The notes beneath the pieces are model-generated. The model did not search any database and was not told the origin of the DNA. It was given only the letters and a program-made list of their open reading frames with translations. The position numbers were made by a program, and so were the translations under genes. Positions 7,567 through 12,759 of a DNA stretch of 12,759 bases are shown in pieces (within the stretch, counting starts at the first letter, position 1; each line of letters starts with the position of its first letter). The DNA comes from an uncultured Eubacteriales bacterium (lineage in GTDB: Bacteria > Bacillota > Clostridia > Oscillospirales > Butyricicoccaceae), in the NCBI GenBank assembly GCA_910586105.1, contig CAJUGU010000115.1:1-12759 (forward strand), read 5' to 3'.

Positions 7567-9180
7567 TCAGACAGCCCCCTTTCCTGCCGCCTGCAATCTA
7601 TGCGCCTGCTCATATTCGGAATGATAACGATAGGTAATGTCCACACACTTTTTGCCAGTGATGCGGATCGCCTGGATCGTAGCGATCACCGCCCGGCGGT
7701 CAAGCTCCTTCATCGTGGAAAACTGCTTGAAATGTTGCACCCAGCGCAGCCGGTCGCTGCTGTTATTTGACGCATTTTCCAGTTCCTCGCGAAGACGGTC
7801 AATGGCTTCTTGCGCCTGTTCTGCACGCTCAGCGTAACGCTTTTTCAAATCCTGATATTCTTTCTTTTCGATAATTCCACTGACGAAGTTTTCGTACAGC
7901 GTAGACTTGAATTGACGCGCCTGCTCCAGCTGCATCCGGTTGTCTGCAATCTGTGTTTTGAATCCGGCGATCAGATCTTTATTGACCCGCTCCTCACTGA
8001 TACTGTTTATGACCTCGTCCATTGATACAATACTCTGGACCCGCGCTTGCAGGGCTTCCAGAACGCATTGTATCAAATCATCCTCACGGATCATGACAGG
8101 CTTTGCGCAGCCCCGTTTTTTACCGGCAGGGCAATGATAATAGATGTATTTCCTGCCGTTGACCGTATTCGTTTTCCGAGTCATGCGTCCGCCACAGGAG
8201 TCGCAAATCAGCAGGCCGGAAAACAGATAAACCGATTCTCCATCTGGCGCGGTACGCGTGTCCAAGCCTGAAATCATTTGGACAAGCTGAAAATCCGGCC
8301 TGCTGATGATCGGCTCGTGAGCGTTTTCCGTGCGGATCCATTCCTCCGCAGGCTTTTGCAGAATATCCTTGAGCTTATGATTATACGTTTCCTGTTTGCC
8401 TTGCAGCAGTACACCGCAATAGGTTTCGTTTTGCAAAATCCGCAGCACCGCGTGGGCTGACCATTTTGCATCCGGGCTGTCCGCGTAGCCGCCCGTAGGG
8501 TGAGGAAGCCCACGGCTGACCTTGTACGCCAGCGGCGAGAGGATTCCCAATCGGTTTAAATCGTCCGCAATCCGCTGGGCGCTGGCCCCGTCAATGCGGC
8601 GGCGGAAAATGTCCTGCACTACGTGGGCGGCATCCGCATCAATCACCAAATGATTTTTGTTTTCCGGGTCTTTTTTGTACCCATAGGCGGGGCAGGCTCC
8701 CACATAATCACCATTTTTTCGCTTGGAAAGCAGTGCGCTTCTGGTTTTGACGGAAATATCCCGACAATAGGTGTCGTTCAACAGGTTTTTCATGCTGATG
8801 TTCAAATCATCGCCGTTATGCTCATTCGCGGTGTCGATGCCATCGTTTACAGAGATAAAGCGCACGCCATAGGCGGGGAAAATCTGGCGCAGGTAGCGCC
8901 CGGTTTCGATGTACTCACGTCCCAAGCGGGAGAGGTCTTTTACAATCACACAGTTGGTTGTCCCAGCCATGATATCCGACATCATTTCCTGAAAAGCCGG
9001 TCGATCAAAAAGAACCCCGCTGTAACCATCATCTACCTTTTCCGACACTAATGCAATATCGGAATGCTTCGCAATGAAGTCCTCAATCAGCTTTTTCTGG
9101 TTGGTGATGCTGTCACTTTCCTCACTGCGGTCAGCCGTATAGGAAAGCCGCAGATATGCCGTTGCTTTGTATTTCGGCAT
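7567..9180 (-). CDS. Large serine recombinase 3 (first in operon)
   Basis: A 537-aa large serine recombinase, first gene of the cassette. TAYLRLSYTA carries the predicted nucleophile Ser13, KDLSRLGRE (about 81-89) the active-site arginines, AYGYKKDPEN (about 165-174) the central recombinase domain, and C326, C329, C350 and C358 the zinc ribbon. A helical segment around 400-480 fits the coiled coil that governs synapsis and directionality in this family. ATG 9180 was chosen because the conserved catalytic domain begins a few residues later and AAAGGAG lies about 11 nt upstream. That ribosome binding site is embedded in a leader hairpin. The gene is preceded by its own strong promoter, so the whole recombinase operon can be expressed apart from the parB-like genes upstream. 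The protein is of TndX/TnpX general type. Confidence 0.9.
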   Translation of the reverse strand: MPKYKATAYLRLSYTADRSEESDSITNQKKLIEDFIAKHSDIALVSEKVDDGYSGVLFDRPAFQEMMSDIMAGTTNCVIVKDLSRLGREYIETGRYLRQIFPAYGVRFISVNDGIDTANEHNGDDLNISMKNLLNDTYCRDISVKTRSALLSKRKNGDYVGACPAYGYKKDPENKNHLVIDADAAHVVQDIFRRRIDGASAQRIADDLNRLGILSPLAYKVSRGLPHPTGGYADSPDAKWSAHAVLRILQNETYCGVLLQGKQETYNHKLKDILQKPAEEWIRTENAHEPIISRPDFQLVQMISGLDTRTAPDGESVYLFSGLLICDSCGGRMTRKTNTVNGRKYIYYHCPAGKKRGCAKPVMIREDDLIQCVLEALQARVQSIVSMDEVINSISEERVNKDLIAGFKTQIADNRMQLEQARQFKSTLYENFVSGIIEKKEYQDLKKRYAERAEQAQEAIDRLREELENASNNSSDRLRWVQHFKQFSTMKELDRRAVIATIQAIRITGKKCVDITYRYHSEYEQAHRLQAAGKGAV

Positions 9181-9186
9181 GAAAAA

Positions 9187-9237
9187 AATCACTCCTTTGC
9201 AATTTACAGACTTCTCCCGTAAATTCAAAGAGTGATT
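9187..9237 (-). promoter_or_regulatory. Leader hairpin with embedded ribosome binding site, attenuator-like
   Basis: The arms 9187-9207 and 9219-9237 pair over 19 bp with only two single-base bulges and an 11-nt loop. In the - strand transcript the 3' arm contains the AAAGGAG of recombinase 3 and is followed at once by seven U and then C before the AUG. It therefore resembles both a Shine-Dalgarno-sequestering stem and an intrinsic terminator located in a leader. An upstream stem (TCGG 9239-9242 with CCGA 9266-9269, inner ACTGA 9243-9247 with TCAGT 9254-9258) shares the leader. Folding is read by eye. Confidence 0.65.
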
Positions 9238-9274
9238 CTCGGACTGACCTTATTCAGTTCTTTTTCCGATTCTC

Positions 9275-9303
9275 AGTATAACACACCCCTTCGGGAAAGT
9301 CAA
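9275..9303 (-). promoter_or_regulatory. Sigma-A promoter of the serine recombinase operon
   Basis: On the - strand, TTGACT (9303-9298) and TATACT (9280-9275) are separated by exactly 17 bp. Each hexamer differs from consensus at one position. Transcription would begin near 9268, giving a leader of about 88 nt before the recombinase 3 start at 9180. The promoter lies just after the DUF6870 stop, so the recombinases have an independent transcription start but may also receive read-through from the parB-like operon. Confidence 0.75.
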
Positions 9304-9315
9304 CACATTAAAGCG

Positions 9316-9546
9316 CTAAATTAAAATTTGTTTCAGGCACTCCTCCAGTGACGGCCCTCCTTCGGTGAACCGCGCCCGGACGGTAAACTTGCCGCATTTG
9401 AAGTGATAAGGATTTTTAATCTGCCGAAGGAATTCGGCGATCCGCTCCTCTTTGGGAAGGTTCGGGTCAACGGCTACGTCTCGGATATCGACCAGATCAG
9501 CATCGGCGGGAGGGCAGTCCCTGTTTGAGGTATGTACTTGCATCAT
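9316..9546 (-). CDS. DUF6870 family protein
   Basis: A 76-aa small protein. Its core (ERIAEFLRQIKNPYHFKCG, then a beta-rich stretch with FTEGGPSLEECL) matches what I recognise as DUF6870, small proteins of unknown function that are frequent in clostridial ICEs and plasmids, near ParB-like and recombinase genes. ATG 9546 is preceded by AAGGAG (9554-9559) with 7 nt spacing; a second ATG follows directly at 9543. It lies 68 nt after the DUF6551 gene and is probably part of the same transcript. No catalytic motif or membrane segment is seen. Only one Cys pair (C11, C51) is present, so a zinc site is not indicated. Confidence 0.75.
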   Translation of the reverse strand: MMQVHTSNRDCPPADADLVDIRDVAVDPNLPKEERIAEFLRQIKNPYHFKCGKFTVRARFTEGGPSLEECLKQILI

Positions 9547-9562
9547 AACAAAACTCCTTGCA

Positions 9563-9603
9563 GCAATTTTGATTGCCGCAGACCATTCCCGGACTGCGGC
9601 AGT
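9563..9603 (-). promoter_or_regulatory. Two mutually exclusive hairpins between DUF6551 and DUF6870
   Basis: GCCGCAG (9575-9581) and CTGCGGC (9594-9600) form a perfect stem that can extend by three pairs, one of them G-U. GCAAT (9563-9567) and ATTGC (9572-9576) form a second stem with a 4-nt loop. Because ATTGC is used by both, the two structures compete. The second stem lies just upstream of the DUF6870 ribosome binding site. The structures could set mRNA stability or relative expression of the two genes. Confidence 0.4.
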
Positions 9604-9614
9604 ATCATTATGTA

Positions 9615-10475
9615 TCAGTCCTTGAAGCGATACGGAAGTTTGCGCCCTCCGCGCTTCTGGCCATTGTATTTTTCGCGGATCACACGGGCAAAACGCAGCG
9701 CCACGCGGTTGGTGCTGAAATCTACACTTGCCAACCGCAGTACTTCCTCCGGCTCAATGGCGGACAGCCGCTGGATAAATGTGCGGTTATCAATCTCAGT
9801 TTCATAGGTTTTCAGAAAAAGCGCTATCCCTGAAAGCATCACAGCTTTGACCGATTTCGGCGAGCCATGCCAGGTATTTGCCAGCAAGTACAGCATCCGC
9901 GAGAATGCTGCCCCTCCCAGCAGCCGGTATGCGCTGATAAGAGCGCGGACGGCTCCGATCTCGTAAGCATCACCGGTCGGTGTGTCCATTGCCCACGTGA
10001 AACCGTTGTCCTCAGCCAGCCGCTTGATTTCGGCCAGTTCTGGATTAGCTCCGGATTCAATTTCCGCATTAACAGATTCACGCACACTCAGGCGCTTCTT
10101 GCCTTTATCCAGGAGCGCGTACAATTCCGCTTCTTCGCGATAGGTCAGACCGGTAAAAATCCGGCAAGGGACAATGACATCTTTGCCGTCCGCCATTTTC
10201 TTCATGCAGGTGATTCTATGCTGTCCATCCAGCACGTTATAGGCCCCTTCCCGAAAACTGATATTGACCGGTTCCAGCAGGCGGGGATCCCAATCCCGTA
10301 TCAGCTCGTCAACCGTTTTCGTATCAACGGGACGCTGGTATGCCAGCCCGGAAGTGAGCTTGTCCGTAGGCAGATCGCGAAGGATGCCGGGATTGCTGTA
10401 CCTGGCCACCACCGGGTCGGGCTTTTGGATTTCGCTCCCCTGTTTATAGGCGCGGCGCTTTTTTCGGCTGCTCAT
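9615..10475 (-). CDS. DUF6551 family ParB-like protein
   Basis: A 286-aa protein with a ParB/sulfiredoxin-fold N-terminal region. NVLDGQHRITCMKK at about 80-93 contains the DGQHR motif in the place of the ParB GxxR nucleotide-binding box. The remainder is mostly helical and shows no obvious standard HTH. ParB-type proteins are CTP switches that load on DNA, while some relatives are nucleases or regulators; which applies here is unknown. ATG 10475 has AAAGGAA at 10484-10490, about 9 nt upstream. It overlaps the parB-like gene upstream by 32 nt, so the two are co-translated and probably work together. The C-terminus is basic (KYNGQKRGGRKLPYRFKD), suggesting nucleic acid contact. Confidence 0.75.
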   Translation of the reverse strand: MSSRKKRRAYKQGSEIQKPDPVVARYSNPGILRDLPTDKLTSGLAYQRPVDTKTVDELIRDWDPRLLEPVNISFREGAYNVLDGQHRITCMKKMADGKDVIVPCRIFTGLTYREEAELYALLDKGKKRLSVRESVNAEIESGANPELAEIKRLAEDNGFTWAMDTPTGDAYEIGAVRALISAYRLLGGAAFSRMLYLLANTWHGSPKSVKAVMLSGIALFLKTYETEIDNRTFIQRLSAIEPEEVLRLASVDFSTNRVALRFARVIREKYNGQKRGGRKLPYRFKD

Positions 10476-11445
10476 GATTCAAATTCCTTTCTATTTGATG
10501 TAACAAATCCTTCATCGCGGAGGTAACGCTTGCAAAGCGTTGGCGGATATATGCAAGCTGTGATTGTGATATCTCTGAAAATACCGGAGCATATACCGGT
10601 CCGCTGTACCACGCAAAATCGCGGTGGAACCGCTCCACGAAGCCGTCAATATCCGACAGAAGGCTGTCCGCTGTGCTGTCGAAATTCTTGTCACGGCTTT
10701 TCAGGTCGGCAACGATTTTTTCCGTGCTGCTGGTTGCTTCGCCTTTTGAGTGTTGAACCGCAGGCGGGAGCGTAGGCTTCGGTTTCTCCATGTCCGCTGC
10801 AATGGTGTTTTGGAACTCACCGATTGACCGGATTTTCCCTTCTGCCAGCTGGCTTGCCGCCTCCTTTTGCCGCTCCGGTTCCAAGCGGGACAATTTCAGC
10901 GCATCCGTCTTGGTAATCTTGGCATCCGAATTCCGGATGATTTCTTTTGCTTCCGGCGTTAGATTTTTAGCTGTCTGAATCTGTCGCGCAACCGTAGAGG
11001 GATGGACCCCCAGCTTGTCAGCAGTATCCTGTATGAAGGGCTTCACTGGATCAGATTCGCATTTTGCAATTCTGATTTTCTCGCTCTTTCGGTCACCCCC
11101 GTTTTTCGTTTCCGGATGGATCATCTCGTAAAGCTCTTTCCGACGCAGAAGCAGGTCGTCAAACTCGACCTGGGACAAGTTCGCACGGACAAAGTTTTCA
11201 TCCAGTTCAGCCATCTCTGCCATGAGCCCCTCCAGACTGCTAACCGAACATTCGATTTCTGTCCAGTTCAGCAGTTTTGCTGCTTCCAGCCGATGCAGCC
11301 CGGCAATCAGAATGTGATTGTGGTCAACCGTGATAGGGTTCAGAAGCCCCAGTGCGGAAATACTGTCCGCCAATTCGCGCACGCTTTCCGGTGCAACATT
11401 CCGCCGTCTTGGATGGACAACAATTTCACTGATCTGCACAAGCAT
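10444..11445 (-). CDS. ParB/RepB/Spo0J family protein
   Basis: A 333-aa ParB-family protein. The N-terminal domain contains ILIAGLHRLEAAKLL (about 45-59), the GxxRxxA nucleotide box, and ENFVRANLS (about 83-91), the second ParB box. An HTH follows at about 139-159 (DTADKLGVHPSTVARQIQTA), and the C-terminal third is charged and helical. It should bind a parS-like site and spread or act as a regulator. No ParA is visible in the window, which favours regulation or accessory maintenance over classical partition. I prefer ATG 11445, with GGAGG about 11 nt upstream; TTG 11448 would have better spacing, and GTG 11457 overlaps the ribosome binding site and is unlikely. It heads an operon with DUF6551 (32-nt overlap) and probably DUF6870. 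Confidence 0.85.
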   Translation of the reverse strand: MLVQISEIVVHPRRRNVAPESVRELADSISALGLLNPITVDHNHILIAGLHRLEAAKLLNWTEIECSVSSLEGLMAEMAELDENFVRANLSQVEFDDLLLRRKELYEMIHPETKNGGDRKSEKIRIAKCESDPVKPFIQDTADKLGVHPSTVARQIQTAKNLTPEAKEIIRNSDAKITKTDALKLSRLEPERQKEAASQLAEGKIRSIGEFQNTIAADMEKPKPTLPPAVQHSKGEATSSTEKIVADLKSRDKNFDSTADSLLSDIDGFVERFHRDFAWYSGPVYAPVFSEISQSQLAYIRQRFASVTSAMKDLLHQIERNLNHEQPKKAPRL

Positions 11446-11855
11446 CAATCTTTTCACCTCCCCGGTCTACAGCCATGTAATCATTCATTCCTGCCGAATG
11501 AAACACGTGGCACTATCGAAAAAGATGGTGTCACGTCTTGCATCCCGCAAGAAAAACAGGAAGCACCACGCCAGCCCATTTTGCGTCCTCACTCTGTGAA
11601 GGTCTGCGACCGGCGTGGGTTCCCATGCAATGGGTAAAACATCGTGTGCCGTATTATCAGGCGGCAGGACCGCCCTACTGCTATCCCCCGGCACGGGAAT
11701 ATGTAAGCTCGCCTTGGCGCGGCGACGCGATACCAACGGACGGCGGCGACAGATGACTAAACTGTCCAAACCAATCCCATAGTATCCCCCTTTAACCCAG
11801 CGGTACAGGTTTTTGCGGTGTATCTCGCGCAGACGGTATCGCTAGTACCGACCAG
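11446..11855 (-). other. Roughly 400-nt non-coding, hairpin-rich leader upstream of parB-like gene
   Basis: No convincing gene is present. Reading on the + strand there are several perfect short stems: TTCATTC 11484-11490 with GAATGAA 11496-11502; ACGTGGCAC 11505-11513 with GTGTCACGT 11528-11536 (one mismatch); CTTGC 11537-11541 with GCAAG 11547-11551; CCCAT 11622-11626 with ATGGG 11630-11634; GGCGG 11660-11664 with CCGCC 11670-11674. GCGGCGAC is repeated at 11719-11726 and 11743-11750. The cluster could be a structured 5' leader, an independent small RNA or a transfer origin. I do not recognise a known RNA family. The only open frames have poor starts. Confidence 0.5.
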
Positions 11856-11891
11856 ATCATATCAGATGTCGCTCATGCCTTCGATTATCGA
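11834..11891 (-). promoter_or_regulatory. Candidate extended -10 promoter flanked by two dyads
   Basis: On the - strand, TGATATGAT (TATGAT at 11861-11856) is an extended -10 element; the -35 position 17 bp upstream (TCGAAG) is poor. Two symmetric elements surround it: TCGAT-T-ATCGA at 11881-11891 over the -35 zone, and CGGTA (11834-11838) with TACCG (11846-11850), loop TCGCTAG, at the expected transcription start. The layout suggests a repressible promoter for the parB-like operon, giving a leader of about 400 nt. No protein has been linked to these sites. Confidence 0.4.
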
Positions 11892-11959
11892 TTTGACGAG
11901 CAGGATAGTAGAGGATTCCCGGTTACCCTGTTCGCAGGCAGTCCTCGCGATTGGATGAC

Positions 11960-11976
11960 TGATGCAAGATGCATCA
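11960..11976. repeat. 17-bp dyad TGATGCA-AGA-TGCATCA
   Basis: Perfect 7-bp inverted repeat with a 3-bp centre in an intergenic region. It is operator-like in size and symmetry and lies between the HTH gene and the candidate parB promoter. The bound protein, if any, is unknown. Confidence 0.45.
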
Positions 11977-12005
11977 CTTACATATTGATATAAGCAGATG
12001 TTTAT

Positions 12006-12146
12006 ACTCCAAATGAGCAAATCTGAATATTGCACAAATTTGTCTATGGTACATGGACAAAACCCGCATAAACAAGCTATTTGTCCGCATGGCAAAGATA
12101 AAACAACCCCAATTTTGTGCAAGTTGTGAATTTGCTCATTTAGAGT
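12006..12146. repeat. Large nested dyad downstream of the HTH gene
   Basis: Three sets of complementary arms are nested around one centre. ACTCCAAATGAGCAAAT (12006-12022) pairs with 12130-12146 at 16 of 17 positions; TTGCACAAA (12030-12038) pairs with 12114-12122 at the same 7-nt distance from the outer arm on both sides; GGACAAA (12055-12061) pairs with TTTGTCC (12080-12086). A further local dyad, TTTGTCTATG (12039-12048) with CATGGACAAA (12052-12061), has one mismatch and a 3-nt centre. No T-run follows on either strand, so it is not a simple terminator. It may be a protein-binding array, a replication or transfer origin, or a folded RNA. Confidence 0.65.
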
Positions 12147-12163
12147 AATTGTACTGTTATTTG

Positions 12164-12514
12164 TCAAGGTGCAACGGGACGGGGAGCGAACTGGATGAGT
12201 ATGCCGGAGATTACTTTGCTCTCATAGGCATCAGTTACCAAGAGCATTTTTCTAAGCACAGCTGTTTGCTCCTCATTAAGTTCGTTTCTATCAGGTTTTC
12301 GATGCAGGTAATACCCCTCCTCAACCCAAACGCCACCGTCATAGCGACCACACGAAGTCTCCACAGGGAATTTGTACTTAAGCACCGCGATATCGCGCCG
12401 TATAGTCGCGTTTGAAACGCCAAATCTAAATGCTAATTCATCGCAAGTGCTGTGCCGAACGATACAAAGTAATTCGAGTATCTTCAGCTGGCGTTCCCAC
12501 GGGCTCATATACAC
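12164..12514 (-). CDS. Small HTH (DeoR/HTH_11-like) transcriptional regulator
   Basis: A 116-aa protein with an N-terminal winged-helix-type HTH at about residues 8-45 (KILELLCIVRHSTCDELAFR, then FGVSNATIRRDIAVLK), the pattern of DeoR-type regulators. It lacks the sugar-binding domain of true DeoR proteins, which are about 250 aa. Instead a short C-terminal part (GGVWVEEGYYLHRK, then LNEEQTAVLRKML) resembles small HTH proteins I associate with clostridial phages and ICEs. ATG 12514 is supported by AAGGAGG with 8 nt spacing; ATG 12508 is an alternative. Repeats with a shared bipartite motif lie both upstream and downstream, so autoregulation is plausible. It may control the parB-like and recombinase operons; that is inference. 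Confidence 0.8.
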   Translation of the reverse strand: MYMSPWERQLKILELLCIVRHSTCDELAFRFGVSNATIRRDIAVLKYKFPVETSCGRYDGGVWVEEGYYLHRKPDRNELNEEQTAVLRKMLLVTDAYESKVISGILIQFAPRPVAP

Positions 12515-12560
12515 GCTCCCTCCTTTCTCTGATCGCTGGTCCTAATGATACATGGTAACC

Positions 12561-12601
12561 CGCTCAAGGGATGAGCGAATAAGAATAAAATTTTGCACAA
12601 A
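12561..12601. promoter_or_regulatory. Hairpin plus third copy of bipartite motif upstream of HTH gene
   Basis: CGCTCA (12561-12566) and TGAGCG (12572-12577) form a perfect 6-bp stem with a 5-nt loop. ATGAGCGAAT (12571-12580) followed after 12 nt by TTGCACAAA (12593-12601) repeats the two blocks seen in each outer arm of the nested dyad at 12006-12146, where the gap is 7 nt. The site lies 47-87 nt upstream of the HTH start and could be its operator. I found no convincing -35/-10 pair for the HTH gene. Confidence 0.5.
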
Positions 12602-12634
12602 AATCCATGTTTGTTTTTGTTGATTATCTCCTAA

Positions 12635-12715
12635 AGCACGTGGCAAATGGTTCTCAAACATGTAGGGATTCAGTGGCGCATGAGAGTAGAACCATTTGTC
12701 GCCAACTGAAGTGCT
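12635..12715. repeat. Long interrupted dyad near right edge
   Basis: CAAATGGTTCT (12644-12654) is perfectly complementary to AGAACCATTTG (12688-12698). Outer AGCAC (12635-12639) pairs with GTGCT (12711-12715), and CATG at both ends of the loop can extend the inner stem. No gene covers it. It may be a regulatory site, a folded RNA or part of an element-end structure. Confidence 0.5.
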
Positions 12716-12724
12716 ATACTAAAG

Positions 12725-12754
12725 TTGTAACAGAAGTGTCTCATGAGATATAAT
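12725..12754 (+). promoter_or_regulatory. Candidate rightward sigma-A promoter with overlapping palindrome
   Basis: TTGTAA (12725-12730) and a perfect TATAAT (12749-12754) are 18 bp apart. The 10-bp palindrome TCTCATGAGA (12739-12748) fills the spacer directly before the -10, a common operator position. It would drive a gene beyond the right edge, divergent from the HTH gene. Confidence 0.5.
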
Positions 12755-12759
12755 CAGAA

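Larger units (their letters stand above)
3906..12759 (-). mobile_element. Second integrating element, recombinase end (right end outside window)
   Basis: All recognisable genes from 3987 to 12514 lie on the - strand and read toward the point where virB4 is interrupted. The block contains three large serine recombinases, ParB-like proteins and an HTH regulator. Serine integrases normally sit at one end of the element they mobilise, so the left boundary is expected between about 3906 (last virB4-like codon) and 3986. Triplets of serine integrases have been described on some ICEs, as far as I recall in streptococci. No relaxase or cargo gene is visible, so whether this is an ICE, an IME or another island cannot be told. 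The remaining virB4 3' half should appear after its right end if this was one simple insertion. Confidence 0.6.

Noticed and set aside
9867..10526. 219-codon + strand open frame
   Set aside because: It is antisense to the DUF6551 gene and part of the parB-like gene; the opposite strand has clear motifs and ribosome binding sites.
11002..11637. 211-codon + strand open frame
   Set aside because: It is antisense to the well-supported ParB-family gene and lacks family features.
11485..11769. 94-codon open frame on the - strand upstream of the parB-like gene
   Set aside because: It begins with TTG without a good ribosome binding site and spans the hairpin cluster; high GC explains the openness. 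A conserved small protein cannot be fully excluded, but I have no support for one.
11862..12167. 101-codon open frame on the - strand
   Set aside because: It runs across the nested dyads, overlaps the HTH stop, has no ribosome binding site of note and no recognisable protein features.
1..12759. CRISPR array, tRNA or rRNA genes
   Set aside because: No regularly spaced direct repeats and no tRNA- or rRNA-like sequence were seen by eye on either strand.

Overview
The window looks like the mobile gene pool of a Gram-positive, Clostridia-type gut bacterium. This inference rests on strong AGGAGG-type ribosome binding sites, consensus sigma-A promoter spacing, conjugation proteins of the Tn1549/CTn (CD1110-CD1112) type, tandem large serine recombinases, and small families such as DUF6870. 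Nearly everything recognisable is mobile-element machinery; I see no housekeeping gene, tRNA, rRNA or CRISPR array.

Left block (1 to about 3905, + strand): a tightly packed operon from an integrative conjugative element (ICE). It encodes a radical SAM protein, a PAPS-reductase-like/ATP-pyrophosphatase protein, a TrbL/VirB6-type channel protein, a PrgI-family membrane protein, and the N-terminal part of a VirB4-type ATPase. The genes overlap by 4-16 nt or are separated by 15 nt, and each has its own good ribosome binding site. The VirB4 reading frame leaves the family sequence after about residue 308, before any Walker motif, and stops 17 codons later. The conjugation operon is therefore broken here.

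Right block (about 3906 to the right edge, - strand): the terminal part of what looks like a second integrating element whose recombinase module abuts the broken virB4. In transcription order, from right to left, it carries a small HTH regulator, a long non-coding stretch rich in dyads, a ParB-family protein, a DUF6551 ParB-like protein, DUF6870, three different large serine recombinases, and a short catalytic-domain-only recombinase relative that lacks the nucleophilic serine. The recombinases are coupled stop-to-start (1-nt gap, 8-nt overlap, 1-nt overlap) and are driven by a near-consensus promoter followed by a leader hairpin that contains the first ribosome binding site.

How it fits together (inference): element B, with a triplet serine integrase module, inserted into virB4 of element A and disabled its transfer. 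ParB-like and HTH proteins with nearby repeated dyads probably control maintenance or the switch to excision. The most interesting items are the radical SAM + PAPS-reductase-like pair inside a conjugation operon, the serine-less recombinase co-expressed with three integrases, the attenuator-like recombinase leader, and a bipartite motif repeated three times around the HTH gene.
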